Source: Nodosilinea foveolarum | Lineage (GTDB): Bacteria; Cyanobacteriota; Cyanobacteriia; Phormidesmidales; Phormidesmidaceae | Assembly (NCBI GenBank): GCA_003242035.1 | Contig: QBMC01000026.1 | Location: 1-34,426, forward strand | Reading direction: 5' to 3' | Length of the DNA: 34,426 nt | In this document: piece after piece, positions 27,947-34,426 of the stretch | Position numbering within the stretch: the first letter of the stretch is position 1 | Layout: each line of letters opens with the position of its first letter | Notes under the pieces: generated by a model | Database searches by the model: none | What the model was told of the DNA's origin: nothing | The model's input: the letters and a program-made list of their open reading frames with translations, nothing else | Position numbers and translations under genes: made by a program

Positions 27947-28543
27947 ATCTACACTCGCCCCCTCGCCAAACTGATCGAAGAATTCCAACGGCTACCCGGC
28001 ATCGGCCCCAAATCTGCTCAGCGCTTAGCCATGCACATGCTCAAGCGCCCAGAGGCCGAAGTACGAGCCTTAGCCAACGCCTTAATAGAAGCCAAGCAGC
28101 AAGTGGGCCAATGCTCAAAATGCTTTCACCTTTCGGCAGAGCCAGTGTGCGATATCTGCCGCTCGCAAACGCGCGACCCGGACACAATCTGCGTTGTTTC
28201 AGAATCGCGTGATGTGATTGCGCTAGAAAGAACCCGCGAGTACAAAGGGAAATATCACGTTCTCGGGGGTCTCATCTCGCCAATGGATGGCATTGGCCCA
28301 GAGCAGCTAAATATCGGCCAGCTCGTTCACCGGGTGAACAAGGAAAATACGAGTGAAGTAATTTTGGCGATTAGCCCCAGCATTGAAGGCGACACGACGA
28401 CGCTGTATGTGGGTCAGTTACTGAAGCCGTTTACGAAGGTAACTCGAATTGCCTTTGGTTTGCCGATGGGCGGCGATTTGGAGTATGCCGACGAAGTGAC
28501 GCTAGCTAGAGCGCTCGAAGGGCGACGAGAACTAGACGCTTAG
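27947..28543 (+). CDS. recR: Recombination mediator RecR (apparent ATC start)
   Basis: RecR works with RecF and RecO to load RecA at gaps. The conserved start [26 protein letters not shown] includes the helix-hairpin-helix. A C4 zinc finger follows ([16 protein letters not shown]), then the Toprim domain beginning [14 protein letters not shown] and ending with [19 protein letters not shown]. The codon before YTRPL is ATC, with AGGAG seven bases upstream. The nearest ordinary in-frame start is GTG at 27794, which would run through the heptamer repeat and the upstream gene. So the start is either a rare ATC or a changed base. Reading from 27794 would add 51 unconserved residues. The protein part is intact. 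Confidence 0.9.
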   Translation: MYTRPLAKLIEEFQRLPGIGPKSAQRLAMHMLKRPEAEVRALANALIEAKQQVGQCSKCFHLSAEPVCDICRSQTRDPDTICVVSESRDVIALERTREYKGKYHVLGGLISPMDGIGPEQLNIGQLVHRVNKENTSEVILAISPSIEGDTTTLYVGQLLKPFTKVTRIAFGLPMGGDLEYADEVTLARALEGRRELDA

Positions 28544-28592
28544 CAGTCGCGATATGATAAATCTATAGACGTTTTGCGCAGGTCGCCCCGCT

Positions 28593-29195
28593 ATGACGAT
28601 TGCAAAAAATCGACTGATGACACTAGAGGAGTATTTGGACTACGACGACGGAACAGATACTGCTTACGAATTAGTAGACGGGATATTGGTGGAGATGACC
28701 GCAGAAGTTGACATCAACATACTCATTGCTAGCTTTCTGTTTTCAATATTTCTGAAATTTGTACCTTATTACTACATTCGTCGAGGCACTGAGATTGTAG
28801 TTGCTGGCAGATATGCGAATACTCGAATTCCCGATCTGATGGTGCTAGCAGAAGAAGGAGTCGCAGCTCTGCCAAGCAATAAGAGGTCAATGGTAATGTT
28901 CGACATGCCTGCGCCTGCTCTAGTGGTGGAAGTTGTATCTAGTAGCGATACAAACAAAGCATCGAGAGGCCGCGATTACACCCGAAAGAAAATAGAGTAT
29001 GCACAAAGAGGCATTCCGGAATATTGGATCATCGATCCTGCGCAGTCAGTTGTTTTAGTATTAACGCTGACAGATGAGATTTATCAGGAAACAAAATTTG
29101 CGGGAGATGAAGCGGTGCGATCGCCCCAATTCCCTGCCCTAAACCTCAGTGCCTCACAGATACTAAACGCGGGAATGGCCCAATCTAAGGAATAG
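28593..29195 (+). CDS. Uma2-family (DUF820) endonuclease-like protein
   Basis: A 200-residue member of the Uma2 family, PD-(D/E)XK nuclease-like proteins that are multicopy in many cyanobacteria and of mostly unknown function. The motifs appear in order: LMTLEEYLDYDDG near the N-terminus, YELVDGILVEMT, the acidic IPDLMVL, then VVEVVSSSD, and finally KKIEYAQRGIPEYWIIDP with the conserved lysine. The ATG at 28593 follows recR by 49 bases. Its last 11 bases overlap the stop region of the convergent Ser/Thr kinase gene, so the two transcripts must overlap. Codon use looks somewhat more AT-rich than the neighbours, consistent with mobile gain, but this is impressionistic. Confidence 0.88.
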   Translation: MTIAKNRLMTLEEYLDYDDGTDTAYELVDGILVEMTAEVDINILIASFLFSIFLKFVPYYYIRRGTEIVVAGRYANTRIPDLMVLAEEGVAALPSNKRSMVMFDMPAPALVVEVVSSSDTNKASRGRDYTRKKIEYAQRGIPEYWIIDPAQSVVLVLTLTDEIYQETKFAGDEAVRSPQFPALNLSASQILNAGMAQSKE

Positions 29196-30987
29196 ACATA
29201 AAGTCAGAAGAGATCCAGCCGACTGCGCCGGACTCGAATTGAACCTGATACCAGGTGAGGCCATCGTCACCCTGGGTGGAATCTAACAGCACGACGCGAT
29301 CGCCCGAGAGTCCATAGTGCGGCGCGCTAGCACTGTAAGAAGGCGCCGAAAACACCTCGACCGAACCACTGCCTGTGAGCTGACCATAGCCAGATGACTG
29401 AGCTTTTGGCGGCGGCAGCGTCTCTGACGACGGCTGAGCGGCTGATGGCGGACTGCCAGCCGCGATAAACTGCGACTGTACCCAGCCCTCCGCGCCGGAC
29501 TCGAGTTGAACATAGTTCCAGTCCCCGGATCGATTGGTGGTTTTCTCGACGGATAGAGCGCGATCGCCCGGTGCGCCATAGCTAGAAGAGTTCGCTGTGG
29601 TAGTAGGCTGATCGTAAATCGCAATGCGGCCCGCTCCTTGACCTGTCAGCGTTACCTGAGTGTTGTCTGGGGTGTTCTGCGGGTACTCAGACGAAGGGGC
29701 TTCGGGTTCAGCTTGAGCGGTGGATTCTGTCGGTTCATCGGGAGGCGTTTCAGAGTCGGCGGCAGGGGCAAGTTTATCTTTGCGATCGCCCACAACAGGA
29801 TTAATGCCTTTTGCGGCTTTTTTTGTAGAATTCTCGGCAGAGTTTCCAGAAGCAGACTTTACCGCCGAATCTCCAGATAGCTGGCTAAACACCAGTCCAC
29901 CACCGATGGCGATCGCACCCACCACAGCGGCCACCGTACCGAGTAACCAGGGAGAGAATAACCTGCTAGACGACGTTTCTACAGCCGCGAGCGGCGGCTG
30001 ACTGAGCGGCTGGTTGACGGTACTTTGAGGGTGCTGTTGGGTTTGACTGGAGGATGGATAGGGGGGATGGGAGCCTGCGATCGCCACCGTTTTCACCTCG
30101 CTCATCGCCGCCCTGTTCGCAGTCGGCGGACTCATCGGCAAACTCATGAGCGTGGCTGGGGCATCAGAGGCGGTAGCAAAGCCAGAGAGGGCAGAGAGCA
30201 TTTCTAGGGCGCTGCTGTAGCGATCGCGCGGATGAGACTGAACGGCCCGGTCAATCACAGCTATTAGCTGAGGAGACACATGCGTTGCCAGATCTTGCCA
30301 GATGAGTTCACCAGAGCGCGGGTCGGAGGGCAGCTCTTGGGGTATTTTCCCCGTCAGCAGATAAATTGCCATCAGACCCAAGCTGTACAAATCGCTGGAG
30401 GGAACGGGTCTACCAGCCGCCTGCTCCGAAGACATATAGCCAGGGGTGCCAATCACAATCGAACTAATGGGATGATTGCGACTGTTGAACACGGTGCCCA
30501 TCGTTTCGCGCATGGCCCCAAAATCAATCAAGACAGGCTGCTGAGAGTGCGATCTTAAAATCACGTTGTCGGGCTTGATATCTCGATGAATTACTCCTTG
30601 AGTGTGGATAAAATCCAATACCTTCAGCAGCGAACTCACAATTGCAATCACCTTTGCCTCATCTAGAACGCCTTGCTCAACTAGTGCATCAAGCGTTTCA
30701 CCTTCGATCCACTCCTGGACTAAATAAAACTGCTGATTTTCGCTGAAGTAGGCATACAGCCGAGGGATTTGCGGGTGGTTTTCGCCCAGCTTTTCTAGCA
30801 TCGCGGCCTCGCGCTCAAACCGCTGCTGTACCACCTGATAAATCTCGGTGCCTGCGGCGACTGGCTTTAGCTGCTTAACCACGCACTGCCGGTGCGAAGG
30901 CATTTGGGTGTCTTCGGTCAGATAGGCATGACCAAAGCCCCCTTCTCCCAGCGTACGGATGACCTTGTATCGGCGGTTTATGAGCAT
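29185..30987 (-). CDS. Membrane Ser/Thr protein kinase with two C-terminal SH3-like domains
   Basis: A Hanks-type kinase of 600 residues. The N-terminal catalytic domain has the glycine loop GEGGFG (residues 14-19), ATP-binding Lys38, catalytic HRDIKPDN (Asp136), the Mg2+ loop DFGAM (Asp155) and an activation segment with GTPGYMSSEQA, so it should be active. A Ser/Thr/Pro-rich linker leads to a single transmembrane helix (GTVAAVVGAIAIGGGLVF, around residue 350). The outer part is an acidic linker plus two repeats that end GWVQSQF and GWISSDF, resembling bacterial SH3 domains that may bind cell-wall or other ligands. Ligand unknown. Its start lies about 245 bases from the divergent small membrane protein gene. 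Confidence 0.93.
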   Translation of the reverse strand: MLINRRYKVIRTLGEGGFGHAYLTEDTQMPSHRQCVVKQLKPVAAGTEIYQVVQQRFEREAAMLEKLGENHPQIPRLYAYFSENQQFYLVQEWIEGETLDALVEQGVLDEAKVIAIVSSLLKVLDFIHTQGVIHRDIKPDNVILRSHSQQPVLIDFGAMRETMGTVFNSRNHPISSIVIGTPGYMSSEQAAGRPVPSSDLYSLGLMAIYLLTGKIPQELPSDPRSGELIWQDLATHVSPQLIAVIDRAVQSHPRDRYSSALEMLSALSGFATASDAPATLMSLPMSPPTANRAAMSEVKTVAIAGSHPPYPSSSQTQQHPQSTVNQPLSQPPLAAVETSSSRLFSPWLLGTVAAVVGAIAIGGGLVFSQLSGDSAVKSASGNSAENSTKKAAKGINPVVGDRKDKLAPAADSETPPDEPTESTAQAEPEAPSSEYPQNTPDNTQVTLTGQGAGRIAIYDQPTTTANSSSYGAPGDRALSVEKTTNRSGDWNYVQLESGAEGWVQSQFIAAGSPPSAAQPSSETLPPPKAQSSGYGQLTGSGSVEVFSAPSYSASAPHYGLSGDRVVLLDSTQGDDGLTWYQVQFESGAVGWISSDFMSIP

Positions 30988-31161
30988 AGAGGTACAAACG
31001 AGTAAAGGTTAGCCACGGCTGATAACTACTCTACTGAATGCTGCGCTTCCGGCAAGTAGTGATAGGGCAGAAATCTCTGACATCAGATCCATCATGCCTA
31101 CCTAAAGATGGAGCAAGCATCATTTTTTCGTCGCTAAGATTAAAACATTAGGAAATAAATA

Positions 31162-31189
31162 TTTACAAAACGAGTAGAAAAGATACAAA
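31162..31189 (+). promoter_or_regulatory. Candidate promoter before the small membrane protein
   Basis: TTTACA and TACAAA are 16 bases apart. The first matches the -35 consensus at five of six bases, the second the -10 consensus at four. Transcription would begin about 35 bases before the ATG at 31232. Confidence 0.3.
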
Positions 31190-31231
31190 TCGGCAACCGT
31201 GCCGAAAGTAAACCGAAGAGGAAAGAGTAAG

Positions 31232-31453
31232 ATGCTTCCCATTCCACCTGGAGCACATGATTTTTTGTGGACACTCAAAACAGGTATTTGGTCTGTAGGA
31301 ACAGCGTCCTGGGTGTTCGGCATTTCGGATAGGACGCTAGCCGCTTTGATGGACGGTTACCTATCGGCGATTGATATTGTTCAACTCTGTACGGCGGCTT
31401 TCTTTTTTATGAGCTGGCTATTTTTGAAGCCCATGAAAATGCGTTCGAGATGA
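31232..31453 (+). CDS. Small hydrophobic protein of unknown function
   Basis: A 73-residue protein starting MLPIPPGAHDFLWTLKTG. The central part is moderately hydrophobic (GIWSVGTASWVFGI) and a second segment is strongly hydrophobic (IVQLCTAAFFFMSWLFL), followed by a basic end (KPMKMRSR). This suggests one or two inner-membrane helices with a cytoplasmic tail. GAGGAAAG a few bases before the ATG at 31232 supports this start over the GTG at 31199. I do not recognise the family. It lies between the divergent kinase and mutS, on the mutS strand and 62 bases ahead of it. Confidence 0.55.
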   Translation: MLPIPPGAHDFLWTLKTGIWSVGTASWVFGISDRTLAALMDGYLSAIDIVQLCTAAFFFMSWLFLKPMKMRSR

Positions 31454-31515
31454 GGCTGCTTGCTCTCCGCACAAACACCTAAAATAGAAGCTGGCGATTT
31501 CCTTCATCAGCATCT

Positions 31516-34323
31516 ATGATGGCCCCAAAAACAGCAGAACCCTCTGCCCAGTCCACAGACAAACGGTCTCAACTCGAACAGTCTGTGGACGAGCAGGCGG
31601 CGAGCGAGCGGTTCACCCAAAACCCAATTATCAAGCAAAACAAAGCCTCTCAGGATGCCTCGCTAAAAAACCATGGCGTACCCGAGCGGCTAGCGAAGCA
31701 TACGGTGCGCTATGCCGACTACCGCGAAGTGAACCGGGAAGATATGACGCCGATGATGCGTCACTATGCGCAGGTAAAAGACGAATATCCTTACGCCTTG
31801 TTGATGTACAGGGTGGGTGATTTTTTCGAGACTTTCTTTCAAGATGCCATTACGATTGCTCGCGAGCTAGAGCTGGTATTGACCAGTAAAGATTCGGGCA
31901 AGGCGATTGGCCGCGTGCCGCTTTCTGGCATTCCGCATCACGCGCTAGAGCGGTACTGTACTCAGCTCGTCGATAAGGGCTATGCAGTGGCCATTTGCGA
32001 CCAAGTAGAAGATCCAGCGCTAGCTCAAGGGCTGGTAAAAAGAGCAGTTACCCGCGTCATTACCCCCGGCACCATCATCGAAGAGGGGATGCTTTCTGCT
32101 AGGCAGAACAACTTTTTGGCAGCGGTGGTAATTGCTGGAGACCATTGGGGTCTGGCCCACGCCGATGTTTCTACTGGAGAGTTTTTAACTACGCAGTCAA
32201 CAGATTTAGAACAGCTTTCGCAAGAGCTTTTGCGGCTCGGGCCTGCGGAGATTTTGGTGCCGACGAATGCGCCAGACTTAGGGGCGCTACTCAGGCCAGG
32301 AGAAAAATCTGAGCGACTGCCGGATTGTTTGCCTTCGCAGTTTTGCTATACCTTTCGCTCGCAGACGCCGTTTGTAAAGACAGAGGCTAAGCAGCGGCTG
32401 TTGGAGAGTTTTCGGGTGCGATCGCTCGAAGGATTTGGCTGTGATCACCTCGCCTTAGCCACTCGCGCCGCTGGTGGTCTGCTCCACTACTTAGAAGACA
32501 CCCAAAAAGAAACCATTGCGCCCTTACAAAATCTCTCCACCTATTTCACTACAGAATATTTGGTAATCGATCACCAAACCCGACGTAACTTAGAGATTAC
32601 GCAGACCTGTCGCGATGGTACGTTTCACGGCTCGCTGCTGTGGGCGCTCGATAAAACGGTCACGGCGATGGGCGGACGGGCGCTGCGGCGATGGCTGTTG
32701 CAGCCGTTGCTGAGCATAAAGGGCATAAAAGCGAGACAGGAAACGGTTCAAGAGCTGGTGGATAACGGAAGTTTGAGGCAGCAAACTCAGTACTTGCTCA
32801 AGCAGATTTATGACTTGGAAAGATTAGCGGGTCGGGCCGGATCGGGCACTGCGAATGGGCGAGATTTGGTGGCCATGGCCGACTCTTTTGCTAGGCTGCC
32901 AGAGTTAGCGGCGCTGATGGCACATGCGCACTCTCCTTATTTGGTGAAGTTGCAAGAGGTGCCGGAGAAATTGGTGGACTTGGGTGGGGTGTTGCGATCG
33001 CACCTAGTCGAAACCCCACCGCTCTACCTCACCGAAGGCAATCTGATCCGCGATGGCGTCAACGAGCACATTGACCGACTGCGACAACAGATTACTGACG
33101 ATCAACAGTGGATTGCTAACCTGGAAACAACAGAACGCACTCGAAGCGGCATTTCTAATCTCAAAGTGGGCTACACCAAAGCCTTTGGCTACTACATCAG
33201 CATCTCTCGGAATAAATCTGACCAGGCACCTACAGACTATGTTCGTAAACAAACGCTAACAAATGAGGAGCGCTACATTACGCCTGCGCTAAAAGACTGC
33301 GAGATCCGCCTACTAAAAACGAAAGAAGAAGTTCATCAGCTTGAATATGAGCTGTTCGTGAGTCTGCGCGAACAGGTAGCCGAGCAGGTAAAGCTCATTC
33401 GTCAGATCGCGGTGGCGGTGGCCGCAGCAGACGTACTCTCCGCGCTAGCAGAAGTCGCGATCTACCAAGGCTACTGTCGGCCAGAAATCGTAGACGGTCG
33501 TCCTGTTTTTGTAGAAGACGGTCGCCATCCAGTCGTAGAACAATCTTTACCGGCTGGTTTCTTTGTCCCTAACGACACCGGATTAGGCGGCGTTGGCAGC
33601 GAACCGCTCGAAGACCCGAATCAGCCGACGCCTGATTTAATTATTCTCACCGGGCCAAACGCCAGCGGAAAGAGTTGTTATTTGCGGCAGGTAGGGCTAA
33701 TTCAGCTCATGGCGCAGGTGGGTAGCTTTGTCCCGGCGAAGTCTGCGACGTTGGGAGTGTGCGATCGCATTTTCACCCGAGTAGGGGCCGTAGACGATCT
33801 CGCAACTGGGCAATCCACCTTCATGGTAGAAATGAACGAAACCGCGAACATTTTGAACCATGCAACCGCGTCTTCACTCGTGCTATTAGACGAAATTGGA
33901 CGGGGCACAGCAACCTTCGACGGTCTTTCTATTGCCTGGGCTGTTGCCGAGCATTTAGCCAGCGAAATTAGCGCTCGCACTATTTTTGCGACTCACTATC
34001 ACGAACTAAATGAGTTAGCTTCTATTCTCGTTAACGTAGAGAATTACCAGGTGACGGTAAAAGAGATGCCCGACCAGATTATCTTTTTGCATCAGGTGCG
34101 TCCGGGCGGAGCGGATAAGTCTTATGGCATTGAGGCAGGTAGATTGGCCGGGTTGCCTAAGTCTGTGATTAGTCGGGCGCGGCAGGTGATGGGGCAAATT
34201 GAACAAAATAGTACGATTGCGGTGGGATTGAGAGAGCCGCAGCAGCAAGTGAAAAAGAAAAAATCTGTAGTGAGAGAGAAAGTAGGAGAGGCGGAATCGC
34301 AGCTTGATATGTTTGGGGAGTGA
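31516..34323 (+). CDS. mutS: DNA mismatch repair protein MutS
   Basis: MutS recognises mismatches and small loops and recruits MutL. The mismatch-binding domain has the FxE motif in [14 protein letters not shown]. The connector, lever and clamp regions follow. The C-terminal ATPase has Walker A GPNASGKS (about residue 713), Walker [17 protein letters not shown], and the THYHEL dimer motif. The length is 935 residues; about 70 unconserved Ser/Gln/Glu-rich residues precede the core ([16 protein letters not shown]), so it is longer than the 853 of E. coli. Two tandem ATG codons (31516, 31519) are both possible starts; no Shine-Dalgarno is clear. All motifs are intact. Confidence 0.96.
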   Translation: MMAPKTAEPSAQSTDKRSQLEQSVDEQAASERFTQNPIIKQNKASQDASLKNHGVPERLAKHTVRYADYREVNREDMTPMMRHYAQVKDEYPYALLMYRVGDFFETFFQDAITIARELELVLTSKDSGKAIGRVPLSGIPHHALERYCTQLVDKGYAVAICDQVEDPALAQGLVKRAVTRVITPGTIIEEGMLSARQNNFLAAVVIAGDHWGLAHADVSTGEFLTTQSTDLEQLSQELLRLGPAEILVPTNAPDLGALLRPGEKSERLPDCLPSQFCYTFRSQTPFVKTEAKQRLLESFRVRSLEGFGCDHLALATRAAGGLLHYLEDTQKETIAPLQNLSTYFTTEYLVIDHQTRRNLEITQTCRDGTFHGSLLWALDKTVTAMGGRALRRWLLQPLLSIKGIKARQETVQELVDNGSLRQQTQYLLKQIYDLERLAGRAGSGTANGRDLVAMADSFARLPELAALMAHAHSPYLVKLQEVPEKLVDLGGVLRSHLVETPPLYLTEGNLIRDGVNEHIDRLRQQITDDQQWIANLETTERTRSGISNLKVGYTKAFGYYISISRNKSDQAPTDYVRKQTLTNEERYITPALKDCEIRLLKTKEEVHQLEYELFVSLREQVAEQVKLIRQIAVAVAAADVLSALAEVAIYQGYCRPEIVDGRPVFVEDGRHPVVEQSLPAGFFVPNDTGLGGVGSEPLEDPNQPTPDLIILTGPNASGKSCYLRQVGLIQLMAQVGSFVPAKSATLGVCDRIFTRVGAVDDLATGQSTFMVEMNETANILNHATASSLVLLDEIGRGTATFDGLSIAWAVAEHLASEISARTIFATHYHELNELASILVNVENYQVTVKEMPDQIIFLHQVRPGGADKSYGIEAGRLAGLPKSVISRARQVMGQIEQNSTIAVGLREPQQQVKKKKSVVREKVGEAESQLDMFGE

Positions 34324-34426
34324 GCGATCGCTTGGGGAAATCTTGCTAAGGAAAAATCGATAGTTTATTTAGGCGTTGTTGCACGAATGGAGGTTGCAGA
34401 CGGGGCAATGAAGTAATGTTTAAGTA
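34324..34426. other. Non-coding right edge after mutS
   Basis: The mutS stop is followed by a HIP1 palindrome and then about 90 bases with no supportable gene. The stretch GGCGTTGTTGCACGAATGG (34371-34389) faintly resembles the kind of sequence found at insertion-sequence ends, but there is no inverted repeat partner inside the window, so I do not call an element. No terminator hairpin is seen. Confidence 0.4.

Noticed and set aside
31120-31323. A minus-strand 67-codon frame opposite the small membrane protein
   Set aside because: It has no ribosome site, and the plus-strand gene has better start and promoter signals.
34360-34426. Possible insertion-sequence end at the right edge
   Set aside because: There is only a faint likeness, no inverted-repeat partner and no transposase frame inside the window.

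Overview
The window is chromosomal DNA from a cyanobacterium. It carries psbI (photosystem II), a CpcS/CpeS-type phycobilin lyase, the RuBisCO assembly chaperone raf1, and several families common in cyanobacteria (a DUF1400 hydrolase, a DUF3769/LptD-like protein, a Uma2 nuclease, an SH3-tailed Ser/Thr kinase). The palindrome GCGATCGC (HIP1), typical of many cyanobacteria, occurs throughout on and between genes. Moderate GC content and these families fit a Leptolyngbya/Synechococcales-like freshwater or mat lineage better than marine picocyanobacteria; that placement is inference.

Layout. 1-0.9 kb: the 3' end of an unidentified gene, then a VapBC-like toxin-antitoxin pair. 0.97-3.74 kb: hisIE and ligA. 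3.77-5.63 kb, minus strand: a HicAB toxin-antitoxin pair and a divergent ATPase-like protein whose P-loop lacks the lysine. 5.7-10.2 kb: a Ca2+/cation antiporter, an ArsB/NhaD-type permease and an exported DUF1400 alpha/beta hydrolase. 10.2-13.9 kb: truB, psbI with a clear terminator, and an LptD-like outer-membrane protein. 14.1-15.4 kb: an unknown protein convergent with the bilin lyase. 15.6-20.0 kb: hemE, an NAD-dependent epimerase-like protein, ruvB and a TPR protein. 20.0-20.5 kb: a 487-base non-coding leader. 20.5-25.0 kb: a GAF-GGDEF diguanylate cyclase convergent with tpiA, then pnp upstream of tpiA. 25.2-26.3 kb: a UDP-glucuronate 4-epimerase and tRNA-Ala(GGC). 26.4-28.5 kb: raf1, a 78-residue unknown and recR. 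28.6-31.0 kb: a Uma2 gene overlapping tail-to-tail with a Ser/Thr kinase gene. 31.2-34.3 kb: a small membrane protein and mutS.

Most of the window is housekeeping: four DNA-maintenance genes (ligA, ruvB, recR, mutS), tetrapyrrole and bilin steps (hemE, cpcS), RNA turnover and tRNA modification (pnp, truB), central metabolism (tpiA, hisIE) and photosynthesis. The accessory layer is two toxin-antitoxin modules flanking hisIE-ligA, the Uma2 gene, and a family of seven-base tandem repeats in three intergenic spots. I found no CRISPR array, prophage, intact transposase or clear multi-gene defence island. The features most worth a second look are the recR start (no ordinary start codon at the conserved N-terminus, but a well-spaced Shine-Dalgarno before ATC), the heptamer repeats, the ATPase-like protein with both Walker motifs altered, and two small unknown proteins.
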